This document shows, one piece after another, positions 29,226 through 39,700 of a stretch of 60,000 nt of DNA. The translations under genes and the position numbers were made by a program. The stretch is taken from NCBI GenBank assembly GCA_949358305.1, contig OX442314.1:48308581-48368580 (forward strand), in the 5' to 3' direction. The notes under the pieces are model-generated. The model worked only from the letters and a program-made list of their open reading frames with translations. It was not told where the DNA came from and searched no databases. Position 1 is the first letter of the stretch, and each line of letters begins with the position of its first letter. This DNA is from Strigamia acuminata (taxonomy: Eukaryota > Arthropoda > Chilopoda > Geophilomorpha > Linotaeniidae).

Positions 29226-30721
29226 GTCCGGGGGACGAAGGTTTATTCCATCCCCCAGAAGTAGCTAATGCTGCGTCGGAATCTTTATTTATGGATGTAG
29301 ACACAACTTGTCTTGAAATAGCCACTAGTCATAGTGGCGGAGTAGAGGAAAATCTGCAAGAAATGACAGAACAATTAAAAAATCTGACATTGTTTCCACA
29401 CAAGTGCTACACGAAGAAATTCTGTAGACTCCGCCGACTCAACAGAGTCATAGGTGGTAATAATTTGCACAATATTACTTTAGGTAATAATAAAGATGAT
29501 CCTCGAATGAAGATCACAATTGGTGGGCTCACCTACAACGCGCTCATGGATACAGGAGCATCTCAATGTTACATTGGGGAACAACTCTTGTCTGAAACTC
29601 AGGCTTTGCCAGAATTCTTACAAGAGGCGCCCAGAAACATGATGGTGAACGCTGTAGGCGTAGCACACAAGCCTGTCGGACAAATAACTTTGTGCGTGCA
29701 ATGGGCTGATGAATTTACACCAATGAATTTCATCGTTTTAGCAAAACGAGTTTGTGGCTTGATACTTGGTCACAATTTCATGCGCAGACAGAAAATTAGT
29801 CCGCATCCACATTTACAAGAATTCTCTTGTGCAGATAAACCTAATTGGTCCGCTCCTTATGAATCGGAAGAAGCCAATTTGGCCCTCGCCCCGTTAAATC
29901 GAATTACTTTCGATTATTTAGGACTGTCGTCCACTCTCAACTCAATTGAGTTAACCGACACTCCTGTGTTGACTTGGGATGAAAAATTAGTTGAGGAGAG
30001 CGACTGCACTCCGGAACAAAGACTAGCACTTCGCGAAGTGGTTAACTCGATACCGAATGTATTTCGTGATCAAGTTGGGTGCACTAACGTGACCCAACAT
30101 CGTATTAAGTTCAAAGAAGGGCATTCATTGCCCAAAATGCAGTATAGAATGTATAACCCGGCCAAGAGAGCCATTATGACCAAACTAGCTGCAGAATTGG
30201 AACAGGATGGACTCATTGAAAAGGCCAAAGGGCCCTTCATAAGTCATCCCGTCATTGTTGCGAAGCCTGACGGCTCGTATAGGATGTGCATTGACTACCG
30301 GTGGCTGAATGCCATCACCGAAGTCGAAGTAATACAAATGCCAAGTATTGACCTTTTATTGCATAATACTGGTCCTGCTAGGTATTTTACGTCAATTGAC
30401 CTTGTCAAAGGTTACTACCAAGTCGAGATGTGTAAAGAAGATCGTCCAAAGACGGCCTTTTATACACCAAATGGTCCATACCAATTTGTGCGAATGCCAT
30501 TCGGCCTTTGCAATGCGCCTTGTACTTTCCAGCGTCTGATGGAAGGCATTTTAGGCTCAGCTTTACAAGACTACGCGTTAGTTTATTTGGATGACGTAAT
30601 TGTGTATTCAGATAATTGGGATGATCATCTCAAACATGTCCGAGATGTTTTGGAAAAGCTTAACCAAGCCAACATGACAATAAATAAAGCGAAATCTCGT
30701 TTTGGCCGCACAGTGCGTTGA
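29222..30721 (+). CDS. Gypsy-C protease and reverse transcriptase (truncated)
   Basis: The frame is entered by -1 frameshift; the first ATG in it is at 29291. Protease has 'ALMDTGASQCYIG' (near 29545). RT runs from 'MQYRMYNPAKRAIM' through 'RMCIDYRWLN', 'FTSIDLVKGYYQVE', 'MPFGLCNAPCTFQRLM' to the catalytic 'VYLDDVIVYSDN' (near 30580). It then fails after 'TINKAKSRF' with a stop at 30719-30721. The RT thumb/connection and all of RNase H are absent. Compared with Gypsy-D, about 1 kb is missing between here and the integrase frame. Confidence 0.9.
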   Translation, partial: LGPGDEGLFHPPEVANAASESLFMDVDTTCLEIATSHSGGVEENLQEMTEQLKNLTLFPHKCYTKKFCRLRRLNRVIGGNNLHNITLGNNKDDPRMKITIGGLTYNALMDTGASQCYIGEQLLSETQALPEFLQEAPRNMMVNAVGVAHKPVGQITLCVQWADEFTPMNFIVLAKRVCGLILGHNFMRRQKISPHPHLQEFSCADKPNWSAPYESEEANLALAPLNRITFDYLGLSSTLNSIELTDTPVLTWDEKLVEESDCTPEQRLALREVVNSIPNVFRDQVGCTNVTQHRIKFKEGHSLPKMQYRMYNPAKRAIMTKLAAELEQDGLIEKAKGPFISHPVIVAKPDGSYRMCIDYRWLNAITEVEVIQMPSIDLLLHNTGPARYFTSIDLVKGYYQVEMCKEDRPKTAFYTPNGPYQFVRMPFGLCNAPCTFQRLMEGILGSALQDYALVYLDDVIVYSDNWDDHLKHVRDVLEKLNQANMTINKAKSRFGRTVR

Positions 30722-32312
30722 CTGAAGTACTTAAAGAAGTCCCTCCTACAAGGAGAGAAATAATAGATGCTCAGTTACTAGATACTGAATGCAAACGCAT
30801 TCGGGAATATTTATTGAATGACAAGGTTGTTGGGATACCACAATCTGAAATAAAAGAGTGGAAAAACAAAGTCAAGAACTATTGTTTGGACAAAAAAGAA
30901 ATTGATGGTGATCAAATGATCATCTATTTTAACCCTTCGTTCGAAGAGGAATTAAACGATTCGGGAAACGGCTTTAAAGCCGTTGTACCCAGTTCACTCG
31001 TAAAACGAGTACTCTTCGCTTGTCATGGCCACCCCCTAAGCGGTCACGCTGGGATGAGTAAGACGCTTGAAAAAACGCGTTTAATATATTTCTGGCCTGG
31101 TATGAGTAGAAGTGTCAGGAACTACGTCAAAAGCTGCACGCACTGTGCTCAGTACAAGCCTATTCAACAGAAAAGGCACGCAGCTCCTTACACACCACAC
31201 AACATGACCAATCCTTGGGAATGTATTAACATGGACTTGATGGGCCCGAAACCCGCGGGAAGGTCCCAAAACCAGTATATTTTTGTCATTATTGACAATT
31301 GTACCAAGTTCGTTGAAATTAAGGCTTTGACAAAAGCCACGAGCGCTAACTGCGTTCAAGAATTAAGATCTGTTACAAACAGATGGGGACACCCCAAAAA
31401 GATTGTGAGCGATAACGGAAAACAATTTGTTTCCGATATTTACAATGAGTATTGCGATATGTACAACATTCGCCCGTCTCATACGAGCACGTATCATGCT
31501 CAGGCGAACCCGACAGAGCGAGCCAATAGAGATATAAAAACCATGCTGGCTTTGTACACAGATGTGCACACGCAATGGCCACGATATTTAGACGAATTCG
31601 CGTTCGCGATGAGAAATAATGTCTCAGCGGCAACGGGCTCAAGCCCGATGCTACTTAACACGGGGAGAATCGTAACATTACCCTTCGACCCAAGGATTAT
31701 CAAACATGCCAATCCATTTGACAAAGAAAATCCAGAAAAATATGTCAGAGTACTATTGGATGTATTACGCAGATCGCATCAAGAGATGCATCGCAGAATT
31801 CAATTGAATTTTGAACGACATAGGAAAATACACGAACAAAAGTTCGTAATTACGGAGTTCGAAGTTGGAGATTTAGTTTGGAAACAAACTCACATTCTCT
31901 CGTGCGCAGATAAAAATATTTCTGCTGGTTTCGCGGAGAAGAGAGATGGTCCGTGGGAAATTACTAAAGTACTTCCAGGCGGAGCGTATAAATTACGCAA
32001 ATTATCTGATGGTTCGATTGAAAAATCAGTAAATATTAAAGCGTTGTATCCCTATACTCCGTCGTACCCGATTGAGACTTGGAAAATAGGACAAAAGTCC
32101 GCCTCTTACTCGCCTCAAGAAAATCCTAAATGGATGGACGAAAGTAATCAACTTCCGGATGCTGAAGAAATGGAATTAATTCCTGAAACTTCTTCAGAAA
32201 TTCCAATGGAATTATCCGACTCAACTTCGGTGCAAATTGACAAATCTGCGCCCATTAAGTCTAAACATAGACATAGACAACGATTAACTGCTATAGAAAA
32301 GAAAGCGGCGTT
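30718..32312 (+). CDS. Gypsy-C integrase, 5' part
   Basis: It begins just after the deletion, with no start codon of its own; the first recognisable sequence is the linker 'PPTRREIIDAQ'. The H-H-C-C zinc domain is 'HGHPLSGHAG' with 'CTHCAQYKP'. The integrase core has 'INMDLMGP', 'IVSDNGKQF' and 'PTERANRD' (D, D, E). The C-terminal domain has 'FEVGDLVWKQTH' and 'GPWEITKVLPGGAYKL'. The true coding part stops at 32312, where the Gypsy-E LTR begins; residues read beyond that are LTR. It continues at 43040. Confidence 0.9.
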
Positions 32313-32935
32313 TGTGACCGGCTGCCCGCTCAGTCCGCTCACTTGCCTGCAACACACGGCGCTTCCACGGCTCTCGCGCACCTCGTGTGTTTCTCGCGCG
32401 CACCTGTTGCGGACCCCCGCACCAGGTGGAGCTGATGGTCGTTGGCCCGGCCAATTGGGAACCGGAAGTGCCCCTTCCGGAAGTGGTGGGCCCCGCAGAG
32501 GCCCAAGAGAGTTCTCTAACTTCCAGCATGGCGAACGGTCGCTTCCACGATCGCTCTTCCACGCTGGCGGCAATGACGAATCCAGTTGGCGTAGCGACTC
32601 TGTCGCCCGCCGGGACTTGATAGTCCACGTTCCCCATGTCCGTCCTGCGTTCTCCGTGAACGTAGCGGCGACATGGCTAAACGGTATTCCGACCACGTGT
32701 GTCATGGCGGCCATTGGCCGCCGTGCCACGCGGTCTTGTTAGGGACGGCTGTTCGCAGCCGTCGCATTGGGAAATGCACTGGGAGACACCACATCATACC
32801 CCTAGACATCAATAAAGCTTACCTTAAACTAAACTTGTGTCTCTTGTGTATTTCGGAGTGAATTCTATCGTGTGTGTTGTGTCCAGCGCCTCGTGGCTCT
32901 CCCCCGACCACGTGGCGACCGTCCAAACACTCACA
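32313..32935 (+). repeat. Gypsy-E 5' LTR, GC-rich
   Basis: Much richer in G+C than its surroundings. It holds two CCGGAAGTG (ETS-type) sites at 32462-32470 and 32477-32485, CACGTG at 32694-32699 and 32909-32914, a perfect hairpin GGCGGCCATTGGCCGCC at 32706-32722, and AATAAA at 32811-32816. Open frames inside it are by-products of composition. Confidence 0.92.
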
Positions 32936-32937
32936 AT

Positions 32938-32955
32938 TGTGGGCCCGTCCTGGAT
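32938..32955 (+). promoter_or_regulatory. Gypsy-E primer binding site, tRNA-Pro-like
   Basis: TGTGGGCCCGTCCTGGAT starts two bases after the LTR. It resembles the complement of proline tRNA (TGGGGGCTCGTCCGGGAT) with three mismatches. The assignment is tentative. Confidence 0.5.
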
Positions 32956-35172
32956 CTTGAACTCTTTGCGATTTTTTTTTCTATTTTCTGGTTGAGTTGA
33001 TAACTCAACATTGAATGAAATTTTTCGATCAAAAAGGGGGAAATTTCTTTGGTCATGGTTGTGATAGGGAATCAGCAGGCGAAACGGCCGCTAATCGCTG
33101 ATTTTGGACCCTAACTTGACAAAATTGGTGGCTGTGCATGTCCAGCTTGCCTGGGTACTGGCAAGCCGGGACTTACATTGGCCACACTTTCCAACGGTCT
33201 TCTATTCCTTTCTAGCTTAGCCTAAAAAACTGAGTGGTTGGGAGGGGAATACAATTCCAAACCTTCTTTATTATTTTTATTTCTTGGTGCGCAGCCCAAG
33301 TAAAAGTAATGGAACAGTCTGCAGCGTATTCAAACTCGATTAGTGGAGGAGGCGCGCTGGTGGCCACCAGCAACCAAATTCCCACGGGGGAGAAGCGGTC
33401 ATATTCTAATTGCCACGCTGCAATCGCTGGTTCCATTATGGGCCGGGCGAGGAGGCGATGTTGAACTGAGCTTTGAGTGACACCAAACTTCTTGTAGGAC
33501 GTTTAGTCGCTTGGATGCAGGTTGCTAGCTTAGTGGTCGCTGGCGCGGGAACAGTCACGTGCGGTGAGTTGGCGTGTAGTTGGACCCGAGTAGCAGCGAA
33601 GTGTCCGCACACATGGGAAGACTGCCTTGATTTTTGTTGCAACTCATAATTTATGAGTTGCGTTGTGGCTGCTCGAGGCGCTCATCCGGGTTCACATCGG
33701 TCATAATCCTACCCTGTCCCGTGTACTGGTTGGAAACAGTTGCAAGTTGGATACAACCCTAGAACTGTGGAAAATTGGGACACGGACAGCAGGGAGAGCT
33801 GCCGGAGGTACGGGGATACCGATGGTGAAGTGCTCAAATGGCACAGAGAGTTCGTTAGGGCGTAGGAACGATATCTGTGCGTTCAGGTAGCTACCAGCTT
33901 TGAAAAAAGACTGGGAATCTAGCCTGTAACTTTTGTTTCTGAATTTTATTCACCTTCATTGGATTTTCAAGTTGTTTCAGCTTGTTTTCGAGGACTGTGC
34001 TCGAACCACAGTTTTGGGCAATCTCTACAATTTGGAAGTTTGTTTATTTTACGACCTTTTTTTGTTTTTTCTCTTTATCTTCGATTTTTTTTCCCTATCT
34101 ATGATTTTCATGGTTCTTTGGGACGCCACACCGGACAGTAGACATCGTTGTAACTGAATACACGTGTTTCATGACCTGGAGGTAGACAGCACCAAATAGA
34201 AGGTGACATGGCTTTAAGTTGGCAGCTGAAGGGTGGGCCCCCAAAGCAACTAGGGACAGGAGATGCATTTCCTTCTTACTTTAAGTGCAGCTGACTGTCC
34301 CACAAAAAACACCATTTCATTGGGATGAACAGACATCTCAGTGTAGGCACGTTTCTGTCGAAAGGCAGCCTCGTGCAGACTGGAATGAGTCTCCGAAAGG
34401 GATGAGCGGGCGCGTTTGTTGGTCTCTTGGGGCAGAAGAAGAGATTGCAACAATATCCCCGTAATGTAAATATCTGAAAAAACCTTCTGCTAAAAATTGG
34501 AACTTTTTGAGTGTATTTTATATTAAAAACACCCAGTATTTTGTGATTTTTTATTCATTTTCTTGTCTTTCTTCTCTGTTTTTCAATGTTGCTGTGCAAT
34601 AAAGAAACGGTTTTGTCTGCGCGCTAGCGCGGTTAGCTTTCTATTGTTGGAAACGACGATGGAAATCTCTGGTTTGAAAATTTAGAAGTTCTTTGGACAC
34701 GATTTCGTACCTTTTTTGGGCACAAAAGTCATGTTCTCATGGAATCAGACCATTTTGATCTGGTTCTGAACTTCTAGTTCCAAACCGAAAAATCACTATT
34801 GTTTTTTCAAAAAGTGTTGTTTTTTCTGCAGAAATGTAGGAATTGGAACATTAAAACGGTCGAAATTTTGTTTTTATTTAAAAATCAAACATGGCGACTG
34901 GAAAGACAATAGAAAAACATGTGGAAATCTCGGAATTTTCGAGAATGATTGGAATTTCAAATTTCGACATTTTCTTGGAACTCTGGGAAATCAATTCTAT
35001 GAATTAATCCAAATTTTCTACCAATGGGAAACCAGGGGGGGGAAGTGACATCACTAATCCCTCTCTCAGAAATGGCTACTTGAGCCTAATCTCCTGTCTC
35101 CTCATTGGTCGTGACTTAATTCCACTTGTTCACTTTGCAAGCTGCGGTCCTGCTTTTGGTCACATTGTGTCA
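32956..35172 (+). other. Gypsy-E long untranslated leader
   Basis: About 2.2 kb with no supported gene. It has many short upstream ATGs. GTGGCCACCAGCAAC at 33360-33374 fits the X-box pattern with a 3-base spacer. The rest is AT-rich and unassigned. Confidence 0.55.
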
Positions 35173-36774
35173 ATGCCAGCGACCAGAACTGGTAAGACCA
35201 CGTGGGACTCTCCTGCACCTAATTCTTCCACACCCGCAACGGATTCAGACTTGAACGACTCGGATAATAATTCGATTGCTTCTTCAAACGACAATATGTC
35301 AGTCCCTAAAGTTAAATTGTTGGATCAAGCGATGCTTGAAACAACTTGCAACGTCTTTAATCTAGTTATTGATGATATGACGACCTACGAAGTGTGGGAA
35401 GACACGCTTCTGAAAGTAGCCGATCACTTGGTGGAACTCCAAGACAAATCGGATAGCACTATGCGTCAATTAACGCAAACGCGCACGGAATTCGGTGATA
35501 TTAGCGACCGGTTAACTCATGCTTTGCAGGAGTTAGACTCTGCGAAATTATCGAATGAAAGCTTGTTGAAGATGATAGCTAGTCAAAAGGCTATCGTCGA
35601 CAGCGTGGTGGCGGCCGGACAGTCGAATTTGAGGGCACAATCTGCAATCTCAAACACGATTTCTTCCACCGCAACAACACCAGTTGCTGGAGCCGCTCCA
35701 GGCGCAACGCCTACGACTGGTAATCCACTTTTCCTAGCTTGGGGAGACAAGTTTCTCCACAAGACTGACCAGGCTATGCCTGCTCCCAGGCCAATGGATG
35801 AAGTAGAGCTAAGTAAACGAGTCAAATCCATTGGAATTGAAGCGTTTGCAGGGGACAAGACGAAAGCTAAATCTTTCCTTATTGATTTAAAACGTTCTCT
35901 ACGCTTTGCTTTGCCTTATCTAAACCAAGTGCTCGCTGAGCATTTGTTTAAGTTTTTCCGAGGAGATGCGGCCACATGGTTCTCTTCTCATGCCAAAACG
36001 AATTGGGAGGAATTCGAACATGAATTTATCACCCATTTTCGTCCGAGCGATGCGCTGCTTTTAGCAGAAATTGCTAAAACACAGCAACTGTCTCATGAGT
36101 CCGCCACCCAAGTGGTGATAAGACTCGAGAAGTTATATGCTCAATTGACTATTCCTGTGCACGAGAGCCAGCAAATTCAAAAAGTGCTGGCAATTCTGCG
36201 CCCAGCGGCCAAGAACATGGTCGCAAATGCCATTAATTTGGAGAACACTTGGGCGTCGCTCAGGAAAGCTTGCATTGCTACGGAGGCCGCGATTATAAAT
36301 CAGGAAACTGTGACAAATGCAGCAATCATCGAAGCGGCAAAAACAGAAACTGTTACGCCAATTCAAAAAACCAACCAGCAAATGGTAACAATACCAAATG
36401 CTGCGGGTGGAGATAAACCGAAGTTTGTTCCGTTTGGATTGAGAAATCCAAACAATAGAACACTGTTCCCTGCGCCTAAAAATGCTGCGATAGCAGCAAC
36501 AAAGGCCGCAGAAGGCAACGAGAAGGCGCTAGTCCCGAGCAATAGGCTCAAAGACTATGCGACAAAACCAAGAGTTGGCGGTTGCTGGGGCTGCGGTGGC
36601 GCACACTTTGAACGGGATTGCCCCCTCAAGGTGGAAGCCGCCAAAGCAGCAATGGAAACAATCGCCGCTGCCCAACACAGCATGATGCAGGCTATGCTTG
36701 CAGCCAACGAGTTTGGTGGCTGGCCTGACATGTCGGGAAACGAGGAGTCGCAGTCGACAGAAACTCCCGAGTAA
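35173..36774 (+). CDS. Gypsy-E gag
   Basis: The ATG at 35173 was chosen because homologous-looking sequence begins there (MPATRTGKTTWDS). The frame is open from 35080, so a longer form starting 'MSLISCLL' is possible. A coiled-coil segment ('LLKVADHLVELQDKSDSTMRQL') is followed by an Ala/Pro linker and a retrotransposon gag capsid domain ('FFRGDAATWFSSHAKTNWEE', 'FITHFRPSD'). The zinc knuckle is CWGCGGAHFERDC, with spacing C-x2-C-x3-H-x4-C, one residue shorter than the usual C-x2-C-x4-H-x4-C. It ends at TAA 36772-36774; a -1 frameshift signal sits 31 bases before the stop codon. Confidence 0.9.
   Translation: MPATRTGKTTWDSPAPNSSTPATDSDLNDSDNNSIASSNDNMSVPKVKLLDQAMLETTCNVFNLVIDDMTTYEVWEDTLLKVADHLVELQDKSDSTMRQLTQTRTEFGDISDRLTHALQELDSAKLSNESLLKMIASQKAIVDSVVAAGQSNLRAQSAISNTISSTATTPVAGAAPGATPTTGNPLFLAWGDKFLHKTDQAMPAPRPMDEVELSKRVKSIGIEAFAGDKTKAKSFLIDLKRSLRFALPYLNQVLAEHLFKFFRGDAATWFSSHAKTNWEEFEHEFITHFRPSDALLLAEIAKTQQLSHESATQVVIRLEKLYAQLTIPVHESQQIQKVLAILRPAAKNMVANAINLENTWASLRKACIATEAAIINQETVTNAAIIEAAKTETVTPIQKTNQQMVTIPNAAGGDKPKFVPFGLRNPNNRTLFPAPKNAAIAATKAAEGNEKALVPSNRLKDYATKPRVGGCWGCGGAHFERDCPLKVEAAKAAMETIAAAQHSMMQAMLAANEFGGWPDMSGNEESQSTETPE
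36735..36741 (+). promoter_or_regulatory. -1 ribosomal frameshift heptamer G GGA AAC (Gypsy-E)
   Basis: The gag codons TCG GGA AAC give G GGA AAC in the right phase. The -1 frame is open from 36741 into pol without a stop. GGGAAAC is a known retroviral-type slippery sequence. Confidence 0.75.
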
Positions 36775-39700
36775 CTGACGACTGCGCTCTTACTATTGTG
36801 TTGATTCCAATGGAAGAAGACATGGAGGATGCTCTATTTGATGACATTTCATCCACAGAACCAGATCCTCGCGTGGTTTTTTCCACAGAACCTGAAATCG
36901 ACCATGTAAACGTTGCATTGAAGACAGGAAAGAGTATTACTCCCCTGCCTTACATCAAGGCAACACTAAACGATTTAAAGGTCACCGCTCTGATGGATAC
37001 TGGGGCAACCCACAGGTACATCAGCGGGGGAATGCTTAAAAAGCTAAACCTCTTGCACTTTATGACTCCATTTTTAGAAAATCGAGTTGTATACACTGGC
37101 GATAGGCCAACACGTCCAATCGGGACAATCACGTTGCCACTTAAGTGGCGAGGTGGTGAGCTTCCGGTGACATTTACTGTTCTTCCATCAGCTTCCAAAT
37201 TTATACTATTAGGTTGCTCTTGGATTATCGAAAATAAGATTGTTCTCAATCTAACAGAGCGAGAATATTTCCATATTGATTTTCCACATGACACATTTCC
37301 CTTCGACGACCCACCATCGCCTGAAGAACTTGGAAATGCAATAATGGATCGATGGGATGCTTTGGTTGCAGAATCAAAGTCACCTGTTATCTCTACGGCT
37401 GATTTAAGCCAGAAACTGCTAGCAAAAAGCAAATTGTTGCCAAGACAGAGATTTCAAATCTCAACTCTTGTAGAAAAATACAAACATGTGTTTAGTGACA
37501 AAGCTGGCTGCCACCCCACGTTGGAACATCCAATTCCGACTGGAGATGCACCTTCATTTCGATGCAAAGATCGACCAATGAATCCCAAGAAAGCTGAGAT
37601 TTATCGCGAATTGGTTGCTGAATTGCTGAGAGATGGTTGGGCTGAACCTTGCGAGGGGAGTTACAAAAACCCCCCCGTGATTGTAGCAAAGAAAGGTGGA
37701 GGTTACCGCCTCTGTATTGATTTTCGCTGGCTAAATAAGATCACAATTAAGGACGTCTATCAGATGCCCTCAATTTCTATGATTTTGGCCTGTTTAGGTG
37801 GGAAAAAGTTCTTTTCTACTCTTGATTTAACTAAAGGTTACTACCAAATAAAGCTTAAACCAAGTGATAAGAGGAAGACTGCCTTTTCTACCTCTGATGG
37901 AACATACCAGTTTACTCGTATGCCTTTCGGACTGTGCAATGCACCCAGTGCGTTTCAGAGAATGATGGATCAAGTTCTTGGAACTGCACAACACAAGTGG
38001 GCACTCGCTTACCTCGATGATATTATCATTTTTAGCGACTCATTTGAGGAACACCTTCAACATCTAGATGACATATTGTCAAAACTAGATAAAAACAAAC
38101 TGACAGCTAGTCCGTCAAAGTCATTTCTTTGCCCAGAAGAATTAAATTTTCTTGGTTTCACAATGTCAAATGGGAGCTATAGCCCAAACAACGACAAAGT
38201 GGAGGCAATTTTAAAATATCCAACCCCTTCCAGTATAAAGCAGCTTCAGCGTTTTATTGGAATGGTAGGTTTCTATGCTGCTCTAATTCCAAAATTGAGT
38301 ATTACTCAAAAACCATTCTTTGCCCTTCTAAAGAAAGATACAAAATGGGAATGGTCTGAAGAATGCAATGTTGCCTTCGAATATTTGAAAAATCAACTTG
38401 CAAAAGGAATTATGCTGCCTCTGCCTGATTTCGCACGCAACTTTACCATCCATACAGATGCTAGTGGCGGCGGGCTCGGAGCTGTCCTCATGCAGATTGA
38501 TGACCATGGTGCTTTAAGACCAGTTGCATACGCCAGCAGAACTCTGCAAGGCGCGGAAAACAACTACAGCACCACCGATTTGGAATGTTTAGCTGTGGTT
38601 TGGGCTGTTGATAAGTTCAAACCATACATTGAATATTCTGAATACCAAGTTGAGACTGACCATCACGCTCTGAGATTTCTCATGACAATGGAAAATCCAG
38701 CTGGAAGACTGGCTAGGTGGGCAATGAAATTGCAAAATGAAAATTTCACCATCAAGTACCGGAAAGGCACCGACAATCAAGTCGCAGATGCCTTATCCAG
38801 AGTTTCTCTTGATAATGGCAATCCATTAGAAGGAAAAGCAACTCTGACAGAGATTATAGAACCTGTTGCTCTAGCTTATCTCACAAATGAGATCGATGAC
38901 TCAATGTCATTCGAGAACATTATATTGCAGCAACGTGCAGATAAACATCTTTCAAAACTAATCGAATGGTTAGAATTGGATGATGGACAACCTCGACCAG
39001 AACTTCCTAAGTTCTTGGAAGACAGGCAGTACGACTGCACACTCACTAGAAAAGGAATGCTTATTATTTATGCACCTTTTAAAACTGATTTCTTTGTAGA
39101 GGAAGAAGATTTGGGAATTGGATTTAAAATCTTTATTCCCCCGTCTCTGCAACTCGCAGCCCTCCAACTAATTCATGATCACCCAATGGCTGGTCACGGA
39201 GGAGTTGAAGTAACTTTGGAGCGATTGAAAAGAATTTATTTCTGGCCAAATATGCAAAAAGAAGTTAAACTTCATGTAGCTAGCTGCAATCGCTGCCAAC
39301 GCTGTAAACCGATTCAGAGGAAACCAAAAGGATTAATGGTCCCAACCTCTCCAAAAATTGGTCGTTTTGAGAAGATAGGAATTGACCTAATTGGTCCACT
39401 GCCTAGAACTCCAAACAGAAATCGCTTCATTCTGGTTGTGGTGGATTATGCCACTGGCTGGATGGAAGCTACGCCGCTAAGATCTGCTAAAATGACTGCA
39501 ATTGCACCAATTTTAAAACGATTTTTTAGCTGTCATGGGTGCCCTCGTTTCATGTTGAGCGATAATGGCCCCCAATTCATTTCTGACGTTTATCAGACTC
39601 TCTGTGACGATGCTGGGGTTGTCCCAATAAAAACGACACCTTATCATCCCCAGACTAATCTGACTGAGCGTGTAAACAGAAATATCAAGATCATGCTTCG

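Noticed and set aside
32148-32729. 193-codon minus-strand open frame, repeated in part at 42402-42833
   Set aside because: It spans the GC-rich Gypsy-E LTR, where stops are rare by composition. No protein features.
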